From an uncultured Clostridia bacterium (GTDB taxonomy: Bacteria > Bacillota > Clostridia > Christensenellales > Pumilibacteraceae), in the NCBI GenBank assembly GCA_900553555.1, contig USEG01000017.1, forward strand, positions 1 through 10,501: DNA of 10,501 nucleotides, given 5' to 3'. The translations under genes were made by a program, and so were the position numbers. Positions 1 to 7,679 of the stretch are shown here, one piece after another. The notes beneath the pieces were generated by a model that was not told the origin of the DNA, searched no databases, and saw nothing but the letters and a program-made list of their open reading frames with translations. The first letter of the stretch is position 1, and each line of letters opens with the position of its first letter.

Positions 1-1
1 G

Positions 2-685
2 CCCGCCACCGAATCGCTTGTCGCTACGCTTAAAGGCACCAAATATGATACTGGTCTTGACCTAAATAAACTTAACGAGCTTACGGTATATTTCCGTACC
101 GTTGCGGACAGACTGCAAAAAGACGGATTCCTCAGCCCGAAAGTATTGAAAGTGGACGTCAATGCTCTTATATATCAGGTTCCCGGCGGAATGCTCTCCA
201 ACCTTATAAGCCAGCTGGCGCAGCAGGGTGCGTCCAACAGATTGCAGGAAGTGCTGGAAGAGGTGCCGAGAGTAAGGAAAGATCTGGGCTATCCGCCGTT
301 GGTTACGCCTTCCAGCCAGATTGTCGGCACTCAAGCCGTTTTGAACGTGCTGAGCGGCGAACGCTATAAGATGGTTACGAAGGAAACCCGCGGTATTGTC
401 GCTGGCGAATACGGCAAACTGCCCGTCGAACCTTCGCAGGAAATTATAGATAAAATTCTGCAGGGCCAGCCGCGCATTACCTGCCGCCCTGCCGACAGAC
501 TGCAGCCCGAATTGGCTAAACTTAAGAGCGAAATCAAAGAATATATTGTCAATGAAGACGAGGACGTGCTCACTTACGCGCTGTTCCCGCAGCTTGCGAT
601 ACCCTTCTTCAAGCGCCGCCAGGCAAAAATGATGGGTATAGATACGACGATTTACAACAAAGAAACACAAGTTCATCCGGTGTAA
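2..685 (+). CDS. oadA: Oxaloacetate decarboxylase alpha / pyruvate carboxylase subunit B, C-terminal part (5' end outside window)
   Basis: The frame is open from base 2, so the gene starts upstream of the window; the 227 visible residues are the C-terminal part of the protein. The sequence reads as the conserved carboxylase (PYC_OADA) region: a PATESLVATLKGT stretch, then TGLDL, then YQVPGGMLSNLISQL and GYPPLVTPSSQIVGTQAV, all signatures of OadA and pyruvate carboxylase subunit B. Family members move a carboxyl group between oxaloacetate or pyruvate and biotin, in cytosolic carboxylases or in the sodium-pumping decarboxylase complex. The protein ends in FKRRQAKMMG and similar residues, with no C-terminal biotinyl domain (no AMKM motif), so the biotin carrier must be a separate polypeptide. 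The partners lie outside the window, so I cannot tell decarboxylase from carboxylase use. A TTG at 146 is an internal leucine, not the start. Confidence 0.88.
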   Translation, partial: PATESLVATLKGTKYDTGLDLNKLNELTVYFRTVADRLQKDGFLSPKVLKVDVNALIYQVPGGMLSNLISQLAQQGASNRLQEVLEEVPRVRKDLGYPPLVTPSSQIVGTQAVLNVLSGERYKMVTKETRGIVAGEYGKLPVEPSQEIIDKILQGQPRITCRPADRLQPELAKLKSEIKEYIVNEDEDVLTYALFPQLAIPFFKRRQAKMMGIDTTIYNKETQVHPV

Positions 686-700
686 CGGATAAAATCGCAG

Positions 701-731
701 ATACTTACGGCTGATTTTTAGTCGTAAGTAT
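701..731 (+). terminator. Hairpin after oadA, probable weak terminator
   Basis: A 12-bp stem pairs 701-712 with 720-731, with one G-U pair and a 7-base T-rich loop. It begins 15 bases after the oadA stop. Only three T follow the stem, so it is a poor intrinsic terminator. It may instead stabilise the 3' end or attenuate read-through into the next gene. Confidence 0.4.
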
Positions 732-750
732 TTACGATATTCAGAATAAT

Positions 751-1974
751 ATGAAAGTAGCGATAATAGGCGCCGGCGCGTCGGGTCTTATGGCTGCCGT
801 TAGCGCAGCGCAGTCTGCCGACGTCACAGTTTATGAAAAAAATCAAAAAACCGGCAAAAAACTGTTTATAACCGGTAAAGGCAGATGTAATTTGACAAAC
901 TTATGTTCGCCGTCCGAGTGTATTGACAATATTGTCAACGGGAAAAAGTTTTTGTATAGCGCAATATATTCTTTTCCGCCCCAAAAGACCGTGGATTTTT
1001 TTGAAAATCTCGGTGTAAAGCTAAAAGTAGAGCGCGGCAGACGTGTTTTTCCCGTATCCGATAAATCAAGCGATATTGTTGCGGCTCTTACGCGAGCTGC
1101 CGCAAGAAGCGGCGTAAAGTTTGTTTTCAGCGAAGTTTACGGCATCGATAAAACTGCCGGCGGGTTTGAGGTAAAGACCTGCGATGAGCGTTGCGAATAT
1201 GATAAAATAATTCTGGCTTGCGGCGGAATGAGTTATCCGGCTACCGGAAGTACGGGCGACGGATATAAATTCGCGCAGAAATTCGGGCACGAAATAGTCA
1301 GGCCGCGACCGGCGCTTGTGCCGCTGATATTAAAAGACGACGTTGCATGTCTGCAGGGCCTGTCGTTAAAAAACGTCTCGGCGTCGGTAACGACGGGAAA
1401 GACGGAAAAAAAATATACGCAGTTCGGCGAAATGCTTTTTACCGGCAGCGGCGGTTCCGGACCGATAATTCTTACACTGTCCAGCTTTATAAACAAATAT
1501 GATCTTGACGGTACCAAACTGTCCGTCGACTTAAAGCCTGCGCTTGACCCGGAAGTTTTGGATAAAAGGCTTGTGCACGACTTCCAAAAATATCAAAACA
1601 AATGCTTCAAAAACAGCTTAAATGATTTACTTCCCAAAAAGCTCATAGACTTTTTCGTGGCAAAATGCGGCATCGATCCGGACAAAAAAGTAAACGCCGT
1701 CACAAAAGCGGAAAGGGCAAAAATAGTCGGCATGCTCAAAAACCTGGAGTTTGATATTCGTGCATGCGACAGGATAGAGGCGGGCATCATTACTGCCGGC
1801 GGCGTTGCTCTTGACGCCATCAATCCGAAAACCATGGAAAGCAAACTGACGCCCGGCTTATATTTTGCCGGAGAAGTAATGGATGTTGACGCTTTGACGG
1901 GTGGATACAATTTACAAATCGCCTTTGCGACGGGCTATGTCGCAGGAAAACATGCGGGAGAGGACAACTTATGA
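751..1974 (+). CDS. BaiN/HI0933-family NAD(P)/FAD-dependent oxidoreductase
   Basis: This is a 407-aa flavoprotein of the HI0933/BaiN family (also annotated as aminoacetone oxidase family FAD-binding enzyme). The N-terminus has the dinucleotide-binding fold: GAGASG at residues 7-12 and an acidic residue near 29 ending the second strand. TGKGRCNLTN at 41-50 and GGMSYPATGSTGDGY at 158-172 are family hallmarks. The C-terminal FAD-contact block reads GLYFAGEVMDVDALTGGYN and ends the protein. Length is normal for the family. The physiological substrate of most members is unknown; BaiN itself was linked to bile-acid dehydroxylation, but this gene sits with housekeeping genes and I do not infer a bile-acid role. 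It is the first gene of the operon and its stop overlaps the cmk start by 4 bases. The upstream Shine-Dalgarno is weak. Confidence 0.9.
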   Translation: MKVAIIGAGASGLMAAVSAAQSADVTVYEKNQKTGKKLFITGKGRCNLTNLCSPSECIDNIVNGKKFLYSAIYSFPPQKTVDFFENLGVKLKVERGRRVFPVSDKSSDIVAALTRAAARSGVKFVFSEVYGIDKTAGGFEVKTCDERCEYDKIILACGGMSYPATGSTGDGYKFAQKFGHEIVRPRPALVPLILKDDVACLQGLSLKNVSASVTTGKTEKKYTQFGEMLFTGSGGSGPIILTLSSFINKYDLDGTKLSVDLKPALDPEVLDKRLVHDFQKYQNKCFKNSLNDLLPKKLIDFFVAKCGIDPDKKVNAVTKAERAKIVGMLKNLEFDIRACDRIEAGIITAGGVALDAINPKTMESKLTPGLYFAGEVMDVDALTGGYNLQIAFATGYVAGKHAGEDNL

Positions 1975-2645
1975 TTATAGCGATTGACGGACCTGCGGGA
2001 GCAGGCAAAAGCACAATTGCCAAACTTATTGCAAAAAGGTTTGACATTGTGTATATAGATACGGGAGCAATGTACCGCGCGATAGGTCTCAAAGCGTTGC
2101 GTAACGGGATAAAATGCACCGATGATGACAAAATATCGGAAATGTTGGCGTCTACAGATATAAATCTTGCCAACGACAACGGTATGTTAAGCGTTTATCT
2201 TGACGGTGAAGACGTCTCCCGCGCAATACGCCAGCCGGAAATATCCAAAATGGCAAGCGACATTTCCGCCGTTCCCCAAGTGCGTTATGCAATGGTAGAC
2301 ATGCAGCGCAAACTGGCCGCCGGAACGGATACTGTGCTGGACGGAAGAGATATTGGCACTTTTGTTCTGCCAAACGCCGACTGTAAGATCTTTCTTACCG
2401 CCAGTGTGGACGAACGTGCGCGCCGCCGCTGCAAGGAGCTTTCCGAGCGGGGAGAAAACGTTAATTTAGAACAAGTTAAAAACGATATCATTCAGCGCGA
2501 TTACAACGATTCGCACCGGAAACTCGCCCCTTTAAAAAAAGCCGAAGACGCTGTGGAAATAGATTCGACGGGCCTTACGATAGAAGAGGTCTGTGATAAA
2601 ATTGCCGCAATTATTAAGGGCAAAACGACGGAGAAATCGATATGA
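1971..2645 (+). CDS. cmk: (d)CMP kinase
   Basis: Cytidylate kinase, 224 aa, phosphorylates CMP and dCMP with ATP in pyrimidine nucleotide recycling. The P-loop GPAGAGKST is at residues 7-15, followed by IDTGAMYRA at about 29-37, the CMP-binding DGRDIGT at 124-130, and a late RDYNDSHR segment typical of the LID and C-terminal region of Cmk. Length matches the family (about 220 aa). The ATG overlaps the upstream flavoprotein stop in an ATGA arrangement and has a purine-rich GGAGAGGA ribosome site within the end of that gene. Its own stop overlaps the plsC start in the same way, so translation through the three genes is probably coupled. The order cmk-plsC-ispH-rpsA is a familiar clostridial arrangement. 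Confidence 0.95.
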   Translation: MIIAIDGPAGAGKSTIAKLIAKRFDIVYIDTGAMYRAIGLKALRNGIKCTDDDKISEMLASTDINLANDNGMLSVYLDGEDVSRAIRQPEISKMASDISAVPQVRYAMVDMQRKLAAGTDTVLDGRDIGTFVLPNADCKIFLTASVDERARRRCKELSERGENVNLEQVKNDIIQRDYNDSHRKLAPLKKAEDAVEIDSTGLTIEEVCDKIAAIIKGKTTEKSI

Positions 2646-3331
2646 AGTGGTTTTTTTATCTGATGAAGATTCTTAGCTATATACCGTTTCGTATCATGTA
2701 TCCCGTGACGATAATAGACAAAAAGAAGATGCCGAAAGGAAAAATTATTGCAGTAGGCAACCACTTGAGCGCGGCGGATATTATTATGCAACTGTCAAAT
2801 CTGCCGGGATTCCGATATACGATTGCAAAGAAAGAGCTTAGCAAAAATAAGTTTGTCGGCGGCTTTCTGGCGGGAGTAGGCGCAATATTTTACGATAGAG
2901 GAAAAGCGGACCTGCCCGCAATGAAAAAGATAATAAGCGTAATGAAAAAAGGCTACGGATTATCCATTTTTCCGGAAGGCACGCGTAACCGCGAAAGTCT
3001 GGCTATCCGTCAGATAAAAGAAGGTGCGGCAATGTTTGCCATTAAAGGACAGGCGCCCATCGTCCCCATTATTGTGTATACGCGTACCAAACTTTTCCAC
3101 AAAAATTACCTGCTTGTCGGAGACACTTTCGATTTGTCCGAATATTACGGAAAGCGCGTCGATGCGGCGGTTTTGAAGGCGGCGTCGGAAAAAATAGAGC
3201 AGCATATGCACATGACGCAGAATCAGTTGAACGATTACGTATTTTACAACAAAACCAAGGAAGGAAAACTGCTTAAAAAACAGTCGGCGCGGGCGCTCAA
3301 ATCGCTTTCTTCCTGTCTTGTGAGGATTTGA
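2642..3331 (+). CDS. plsC: 1-acyl-sn-glycerol-3-phosphate acyltransferase
   Basis: A lysophosphatidate acyltransferase of 229 aa that adds the second acyl chain to make phosphatidic acid at the inner face of the membrane. The four acyltransferase blocks are visible: NHLSAAD (residues 40-46, the HX4D catalytic motif with His41 and Asp46), GAIFYDRGK at 80-88, FPEGTR at 110-115, and a proline-containing APIVPI block at 138-143. A hydrophobic N-terminus (WFFYLMKILSYIPF) probably anchors it to the membrane. The C-terminus is lysine-rich. The ATG overlaps the cmk stop by 4 bases; ispH-rpsA begins 4 bases after its stop. The exact acyl donor (acyl-ACP or acyl-CoA) cannot be read from the sequence. 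Confidence 0.93.
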   Translation: MKWFFYLMKILSYIPFRIMYPVTIIDKKKMPKGKIIAVGNHLSAADIIMQLSNLPGFRYTIAKKELSKNKFVGGFLAGVGAIFYDRGKADLPAMKKIISVMKKGYGLSIFPEGTRNRESLAIRQIKEGAAMFAIKGQAPIVPIIVYTRTKLFHKNYLLVGDTFDLSEYYGKRVDAAVLKAASEKIEQHMHMTQNQLNDYVFYNKTKEGKLLKKQSARALKSLSSCLVRI

Positions 3332-3335
3332 CAAA

Positions 3336-5387
3336 GTGCGTTATATAGTGTCAAAGCACTGCGGTTTTTGCAGCGGGGTAAAACGGGCTGTACGGGCGGC
3401 ATTCGACAATGCGTCGGATAATACGGTGACTTACGGGCAGCTTATACACAATGCGCTGGTGGTAAATCAATTAGCCGAAAAGGGCGTGCGCGTCGTGACA
3501 TCTCTTGACCAATGCGACGGCAAAAAAGTCATTGTAAGATCGCACGGAGTAGGCAAAAATTTTTATATCGAAGCGGAGCGCAGAGGCATCGAAATTATCG
3601 ACGCGACTTGTCCTTACGTACGCAAAATACAACAGATCGCCCAAAGCCATTACAAGGACGGATTTCACATAGTCATCATAGGCAAAAAAGGTCACCCCGA
3701 GGTGGAAGGCGTCAACGGTTGGTGCGATAATTCCGCGACGATTATAGATTCCGAGGACCTTCCGGAACAGCTTCATGACTACGAAAAACTGTGTTTTGTA
3801 ACGCAAACTACGTTTTTATTGGAGAAATATTTAAATATTTTAAAAAAAATTCGAAAAGAGCATTATAAAACAGTTGAAATATTTAACACAATTTGTTATA
3901 CTACTATCAGTCGGCAAAATGAAGCTGAAAATATTGCACGCAAATGTACAAAGGTTTTAGTGATTGGAAGCGGCGAAAGTTCTAATACGCGCAGACTTAC
4001 GGAAATCGTTGGAAAAATTAGTGAATCTTTTTTAGTCGAGAGTTTGGACGACTTAAACAAAATTAAATTTAGCGCCGAAGATATTGTTGGAATAATATCG
4101 GGCGCGTCAGCTCCGGAGGAGTTGATTACGGAGGTTAAACAGTACATGAGTCAAGAGTTAGATGCGGTAAAGGTAAGCGACGATTTTGCAAAGGCAGTAG
4201 AAGATTCTTTTGTTTCTTACAGAGTGGGCAAGCGCATTAAAGGAACGGTTATTTCCGCTGACGAAAAGGGAATTAAAGTCAGCATCGGCGGAAAGAACGA
4301 CGGTTTTATTCGCAAAGAAGACGTCAATATCGACGGCAGTTATGAGCCCGAGCAGTTTACTCAGGGAATGGTGTTGGATACCAAAATCATTGCCACCAAT
4401 GACCCTGATACCGGGTGCGTATTGCTTTCAAAGAAAGAAGTGGACGAAATAAAAGAAGCCGATAAGATTGTCGAAACCATAAGAAACGGCGAATCCTTTG
4501 AAATTACAGTGGATAAACCTGTAAAAGGCGGCCTTTTGGCAAAACTTGGGACATATTCTGTTTTTATCCCCGCATCTCAGATAAGAGAAAGATTTGTCAG
4601 CGATCTCAAAGCTTACACGGGTAAAAAACTCAGCGTTACGGCTTTGGAGATAGACGACGCAAAACATAAAATCGTCGCCAGCCACAGAAAGGTCATCGAA
4701 ACGGAAAAAGCCGCCAAGGAAGAAATTTTCTGGACGCACGTTGTTCCCAACGTTGTCGTAAGCGGCGTCGTAAAAAGAATTACGCCCTTCGGCGCGTTCG
4801 TAAGCGTAGACGGCTTTGACTGCCTGGCGCATATTGTAGATTTGTCCTGGTACCATATTAAATCGGTAGACGAAGTGCTTACCGTAGGACAAACGTATGA
4901 ATTTTTGGTGCTTGCCGCCGACAGAGAGAAAAAGAGAGTGTCTTTGGGTTATAAGCAGTTGCAGCCGCATCCCTTTGTCGCCTGCATGGAAAAACATCCT
5001 GTCGGATCGACGCTTAAAGGCAAGGTAGTAAGCGTAGTGCCCTTCGGAGTGTTTGTTGAAGTGGAACCGCATATAGAAGGTTTGGTCCATGTTTCGGAAA
5101 TCGCACACTCTTATGTAAAGGACATAAACGACGTGGTCAAAGTGGGCGACGAAGTGGAAGTAATGGTACTCAACTATGACGAGGCCAACAAGAAAATCAA
5201 TCTTTCTATGAAGGCCTGCATACCCGAAGAACCCAAGCCTGCCAAAGCCGAAAACGAAGAGACAGAGAAGAAGGTCAAAAAAGTTAAGACAAAAAAAGTC
5301 GAACCAGACGAGGAAATCGAATGGAACGAAGAGACTGCCAACAATCCTTTTGCCGATCTGCTTAAAGATCTTGACATCAAAGGCTGA
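3336..5387 (+). CDS. ispH-rpsA: Bifunctional IspH (HMBPP reductase) - 30S ribosomal protein S1 fusion
   Basis: A 683-aa fusion known from Clostridia. Residues 1-275 are IspH, the [4Fe-4S] enzyme that reduces HMBPP to IPP and DMAPP in the last step of the MEP pathway. Cluster cysteines are Cys12 (GFCSGV), Cys92 (DATCPYV) and Cys187 (NTICYTT). Active-site residues are present: QLIHN, GHPEVEG (His and catalytic Glu), VTQTT, SSNT and GASAPE. Residues about 296-627 hold four S1 RNA-binding domains (about 296-366, 384-452, 470-540 and 556-627); the last two have the clear PFG.FV pattern. A charged Lys/Glu tail ends the protein. The start is a GTG 4 bases after plsC, with GAGGA nine bases upstream. 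Odd points are an AT-rich stretch in the IspH half and a possible internal start at Met271, reported separately. A real terminator follows. Confidence 0.95.
   Translation: MRYIVSKHCGFCSGVKRAVRAAFDNASDNTVTYGQLIHNALVVNQLAEKGVRVVTSLDQCDGKKVIVRSHGVGKNFYIEAERRGIEIIDATCPYVRKIQQIAQSHYKDGFHIVIIGKKGHPEVEGVNGWCDNSATIIDSEDLPEQLHDYEKLCFVTQTTFLLEKYLNILKKIRKEHYKTVEIFNTICYTTISRQNEAENIARKCTKVLVIGSGESSNTRRLTEIVGKISESFLVESLDDLNKIKFSAEDIVGIISGASAPEELITEVKQYMSQELDAVKVSDDFAKAVEDSFVSYRVGKRIKGTVISADEKGIKVSIGGKNDGFIRKEDVNIDGSYEPEQFTQGMVLDTKIIATNDPDTGCVLLSKKEVDEIKEADKIVETIRNGESFEITVDKPVKGGLLAKLGTYSVFIPASQIRERFVSDLKAYTGKKLSVTALEIDDAKHKIVASHRKVIETEKAAKEEIFWTHVVPNVVVSGVVKRITPFGAFVSVDGFDCLAHIVDLSWYHIKSVDEVLTVGQTYEFLVLAADREKKRVSLGYKQLQPHPFVACMEKHPVGSTLKGKVVSVVPFGVFVEVEPHIEGLVHVSEIAHSYVKDINDVVKVGDEVEVMVLNYDEANKKINLSMKACIPEEPKPAKAENEETEKKVKKVKTKKVEPDEEIEWNEETANNPFADLLKDLDIKG
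3874..3902 (+). promoter_or_regulatory. Possible internal sigma-A promoter inside ispH
   Basis: TTGAAA at 3874-3879 and TATACT at 3897-3902 are separated by exactly 17 bases, each 5 of 6 to consensus. They lie in the most AT-rich stretch of the gene, where chance matches are more likely. If active, it would transcribe the S1 half (and perhaps an internal S1 start at 4146) independently of the upstream operon. Confidence 0.35.
4130..4148 (+). promoter_or_regulatory. Internal Shine-Dalgarno and ATG at the IspH/S1 boundary
   Basis: GGAGGT at 4130-4135 precedes an in-frame ATG at 4146-4148 (Met271) by 10 bases. That ATG falls between the end of the IspH domain and the first S1 domain, so initiation here would give a free 413-aa four-domain S1. 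GGAGG can also arise from the Glu-Val codons alone, so this is suggestive only. Confidence 0.35.
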
Positions 5388-5414
5388 CAATTGAAAGTTT
5401 AATAAGCTAAAATG

Positions 5415-5440
5415 CTCCGCCACAGCTGCGGAGTTTTTTT
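5415..5440 (+). terminator. Intrinsic terminator of the baiN-like/cmk/plsC/ispH-rpsA operon
   Basis: CTCCGC (5415-5420) pairs with GCGGAG (5428-5433) around a 7-base loop and is followed by seven T. It lies 27 bases after the ispH-rpsA stop. Confidence 0.88.
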
Positions 5441-5441
5441 A

Positions 5442-5470
5442 TTGCAAAATGCGGGCGTAGCGCATATATA
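5442..5470 (+). promoter_or_regulatory. Promoter for the M19 dipeptidase, apparently leaderless
   Basis: TTGCAA at 5442-5447, a 17-base spacer, then TATATA at 5465-5470. The start codon is at 5477, where transcription would be expected to begin, and no Shine-Dalgarno is visible. The initiator cannot be moved downstream without losing the zinc-binding HxD motif, so a leaderless transcript is the simplest reading. Confidence 0.5.
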
Positions 5471-5476
5471 AAATAT

Positions 5477-6278
5477 ATGAGATTGTTTGATCTGCACAAC
5501 GATATAATGACTTCTTTATTGGCGTTAGACGAAAAAAAACGCCATATGCAGTTTTTCGCCCGCGAAGAAAATGACATAATTTACGCTATCTGGGCGACAA
5601 AGCTTGACTGCGAAAAATTCAGGGAATATGCAAAGTTTCTATGCGACAATTCCTTTATGTTTGCGATAGAGGACGCCGGCGCCGTCGGAATGTGTTTGTT
5701 GGATAACCCACCGCCCAACTTTATGTATTGTTCGCTGACGTGGAACGAGGACAATGTCTATGCCGGGGGAGCTTTCGGCAACGGTAATCTTACGCCGGTC
5801 GGCAAGGCCTTTATCGACAAACTAAACAAATGGAACACGCCTGTAGATTTAGCTCATCTCAACTCTCAATCTTTTTATGCGGCGGCGGACATTTCATATA
5901 GGCCTTTTGTGTCGCATACAGGCCTTGCGTCATGCCTGTCTTACCCCCCGCAATATTTCCGACAGTCAGGTAAGATTTATAATCGAAAAAAACGGCATAG
6001 TGGGCTTATCGCCGGTGCCGGCATTTGTGCCCGGCGGCAACTCCAAAGGATATTTTTATACAATCAATTACTTCCTGGATAAATTCGGCGGCGACCATTT
6101 GGCGGTCGGCAGCGATTTTTACGGATGCGCGCCCATAAATAACCTTGATGACTACGAGTCTCTTACCGGTGAATTATATTGCAATACAGCTGCTCGTTAC
6201 GGCGAAAAGACCGCGCGAAAAATTTTGTATGAAAATGCGCACAACTTTTTTAAAGTGCACGATGAGAGCTTTTATTAA
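5477..6278 (+). pseudogene. Membrane dipeptidase (peptidase family M19), frameshifted in a C6 run
   Basis: M19 enzymes are zinc dipeptidases related to renal dipeptidase. The first frame (from 5477) holds the metal ligands: HND at residues 7-9 (LFDLHND), Glu65 (IEDAG), His127 (DLAHL) and His147 (VSHTG). It runs out of register near 5944 and stops at 6082. The rest, PRNISDSQV, NGIVGLSP and the conserved GSDFYG aspartate, lies in another frame ending at 6278. The switch maps to six C at 5944-5949; removing one C gives CLSYPRNISDSQVRF, the expected family sequence, in one 266-aa frame. All catalytic residues are then present, though the protein is short for M19 (usually 300 or more). It may be a sequencing error, a recent mutation, or a phase-variable or +1 shift site. 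No signal peptide is seen, so it is probably cytosolic. Confidence 0.85.
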
Positions 6279-6280
6279 AT

Positions 6281-6309
6281 TTGACATTGAATTTTTGGTG
6301 TGATATAAT
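6281..6309 (+). promoter_or_regulatory. Consensus sigma-A promoter with extended -10 for the MFS gene
   Basis: TTGACA (6281-6286), a 17-base spacer and TATAAT (6304-6309) match the consensus at all 12 positions, and TG at 6301-6302 adds an extended -10. It starts 3 bases after the M19 stop. The predicted transcript start is near 6316. Confidence 0.88.
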
Positions 6310-6317
6310 ATTATGGC

Positions 6318-6345
6318 TGTTTGTATTTGATCGTAAATACGGACA
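6318..6345 (+). promoter_or_regulatory. Hairpin at the start of the MFS 5' UTR, or an operator
   Basis: 6318-6328 pairs with 6335-6345 in RNA (11 bp including two G-U pairs) around the loop GATCGT. The DNA core GTATTT/AAATAC is a perfect inverted repeat. It sits directly after the predicted transcript start, fitting either a repressor operator that tames a very strong promoter or a 5' mRNA-stabilising hairpin. No T tract follows, so it is not a terminator. Confidence 0.4.
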
Positions 6346-6368
6346 AGCAATAAAATCCATGGTGAAAA

Positions 6369-7571
6369 ATGTACTCGTTTTTACTTGTTCTCATATATAT
6401 AGCTTTTATCAGTCTGGGACTGCCCGATTCACTGCTTGGTTCCGGTTGGCCGGTGATGCATGTCGATCTTAATGTTCCGGTATCCTATCTCGGCATAGTT
6501 TCCATGGTTATATCCGGCGGTACAATAGTGTCCAGTCTTTTGTCGGATAAATTTATCCAAAAATTCAGCACGCGTATTGTCACGGTGGTAAGCGTATTTA
6601 TGACAGCGGGGGCGCTTTTGGGCTTTGCGTTTTCGCATAGTTTCTGGCTGCTGATTGTGTTTGCCGTCCCTTACGGTTTGGGGGCGGGAACAATAGACGC
6701 CGCGCTCAACAATTATGTTGCGTTGCATTACACATCGCGTCACATGAGTTGGTTGCATTGTTTCTGGGGAGTCGGGACGATAATAAGTCCGTTTGTCATG
6801 AGTTATACCTTGTCCGTTGCCAATTGGAACAGGGGATTTTTGATAATCGGGCTGGTGCAAGTAGTTATTGGTTTATTGCTGCTGGTGACTTTGCCGGTTT
6901 GGAAAACAACCTCTCAGGACGTCGTCGCGCCGCAAAAGAGCATCGGCTTGGCGGCCGCGCTGAAAATAAAGGGCGTGCCGTATCTGTTGATAGGCTTTTT
7001 TGCATATTGTGCGGCAGAAGCCACCGCAATGAGCTGGGCAAGTACATATTTTGTCGAAGTTAAAGCCCTTTCAACACAACAGGCGGCGCAGTTTGCCTCG
7101 CTGTTTTATATAGGCATAACCGTAGGCAGGTTTTTCGGCGGATTTATAACCGAAAAAATGGGCGACCGCAAAATGATAATCACGGGCACATGCATATTGG
7201 CGGCGGGAATAGTTTTGATTCTCATACCCACCGAATACTATGTCGTCTCCTTAATAGGTTTTGTCGTCACTGGACTGGGGTGCGCGCCGATTTATCCGTG
7301 CATAATTCATTCCACACCGGACAATTTCGGCGCGGAAAATTCCGGCTCGATAATAGGCATACAAATGGCGAGCGCGTATGTCGGTTCGACTTTTATGCCG
7401 CCGCTGTTCGGAGTAATAGGCAATGCTTTGGGTTTTGAATGGATGCCGTACTATCTGATATTGTTTTTCGCTCTTATGATAATAATGGTGGAGTTGACTT
7501 TCCGCGCCACAAGAAAGAGCGCAAGCGGCGTAGTCTTTGATGACAAGACAAACGATAAAAATTGCAAATAA
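6369..7571 (+). CDS. Major facilitator superfamily permease, fucose-permease-like
   Basis: A 400-aa integral membrane protein with alternating hydrophobic segments consistent with 12 helices. It opens with YSFLLVLIYIAFISLGLPDS and continues SLLGSGWPVM, a pattern I associate with clostridial MFS proteins annotated as fucose-permease-like. The loop between helices 8 and 9 carries GRFFGGFITEKMGDRK at 253-268, a motif-A-like gating loop. A shorter basic loop (SDKFIQKFSTR, about 59-69) lies between helices 2 and 3, and a hydrophilic stretch at about 178-200 divides the two halves. The substrate cannot be assigned; sugar or small-metabolite transport is likely. The gene has its own very strong promoter, a 52-base leader with a hairpin, and only a weak GGTG ribosome site close to the ATG. 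A role with the neighbouring dipeptidase is possible but not shown. Confidence 0.85.
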   Translation: MYSFLLVLIYIAFISLGLPDSLLGSGWPVMHVDLNVPVSYLGIVSMVISGGTIVSSLLSDKFIQKFSTRIVTVVSVFMTAGALLGFAFSHSFWLLIVFAVPYGLGAGTIDAALNNYVALHYTSRHMSWLHCFWGVGTIISPFVMSYTLSVANWNRGFLIIGLVQVVIGLLLLVTLPVWKTTSQDVVAPQKSIGLAAALKIKGVPYLLIGFFAYCAAEATAMSWASTYFVEVKALSTQQAAQFASLFYIGITVGRFFGGFITEKMGDRKMIITGTCILAAGIVLILIPTEYYVVSLIGFVVTGLGCAPIYPCIIHSTPDNFGAENSGSIIGIQMASAYVGSTFMPPLFGVIGNALGFEWMPYYLILFFALMIIMVELTFRATRKSASGVVFDDKTNDKNCK

Positions 7572-7652
7572 ACGATTATTAGGCAGTTTAGCATTTAATA
7601 AAATGGCAGAGAATCTCCCGTTTAATGCAATATTTAGTGTAGAAGGCAAAAT

Positions 7653-7679
7653 AAAAGACCGGAAAAATTCCGATCTTTT
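7653..7679 (-). terminator. Terminator of tRNA-Leu
   Basis: On the minus strand AAAAGATCGG (from 7679) pairs with CCGGTCTTTT (to 7653) around a 7-base loop, with one G-U pair. It abuts the tRNA CCA end. On the plus strand the same stem has a C-A mismatch, so it is a poorer stop for the convergent MFS gene. I see no other terminator for that gene in 7572-7652. Confidence 0.7.

Noticed and set aside
62..676. A 204-codon minus-strand frame opposite oadA
   Set aside because: It is the antisense shadow of a clearly recognised conserved carboxylase region.
4428..5423. A 331-codon open frame on the minus strand
   Set aside because: It lies wholly opposite the S1 domains of ispH-rpsA, has no recognisable domain, and its composition is that of antisense reading of a biased gene.
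5877..6278. The second half of the M19 region as an independent 133-aa gene
   Set aside because: Its first residues are an out-of-frame reading of the M19 sequence, and the conserved M19 motifs run continuously across the C6 tract.
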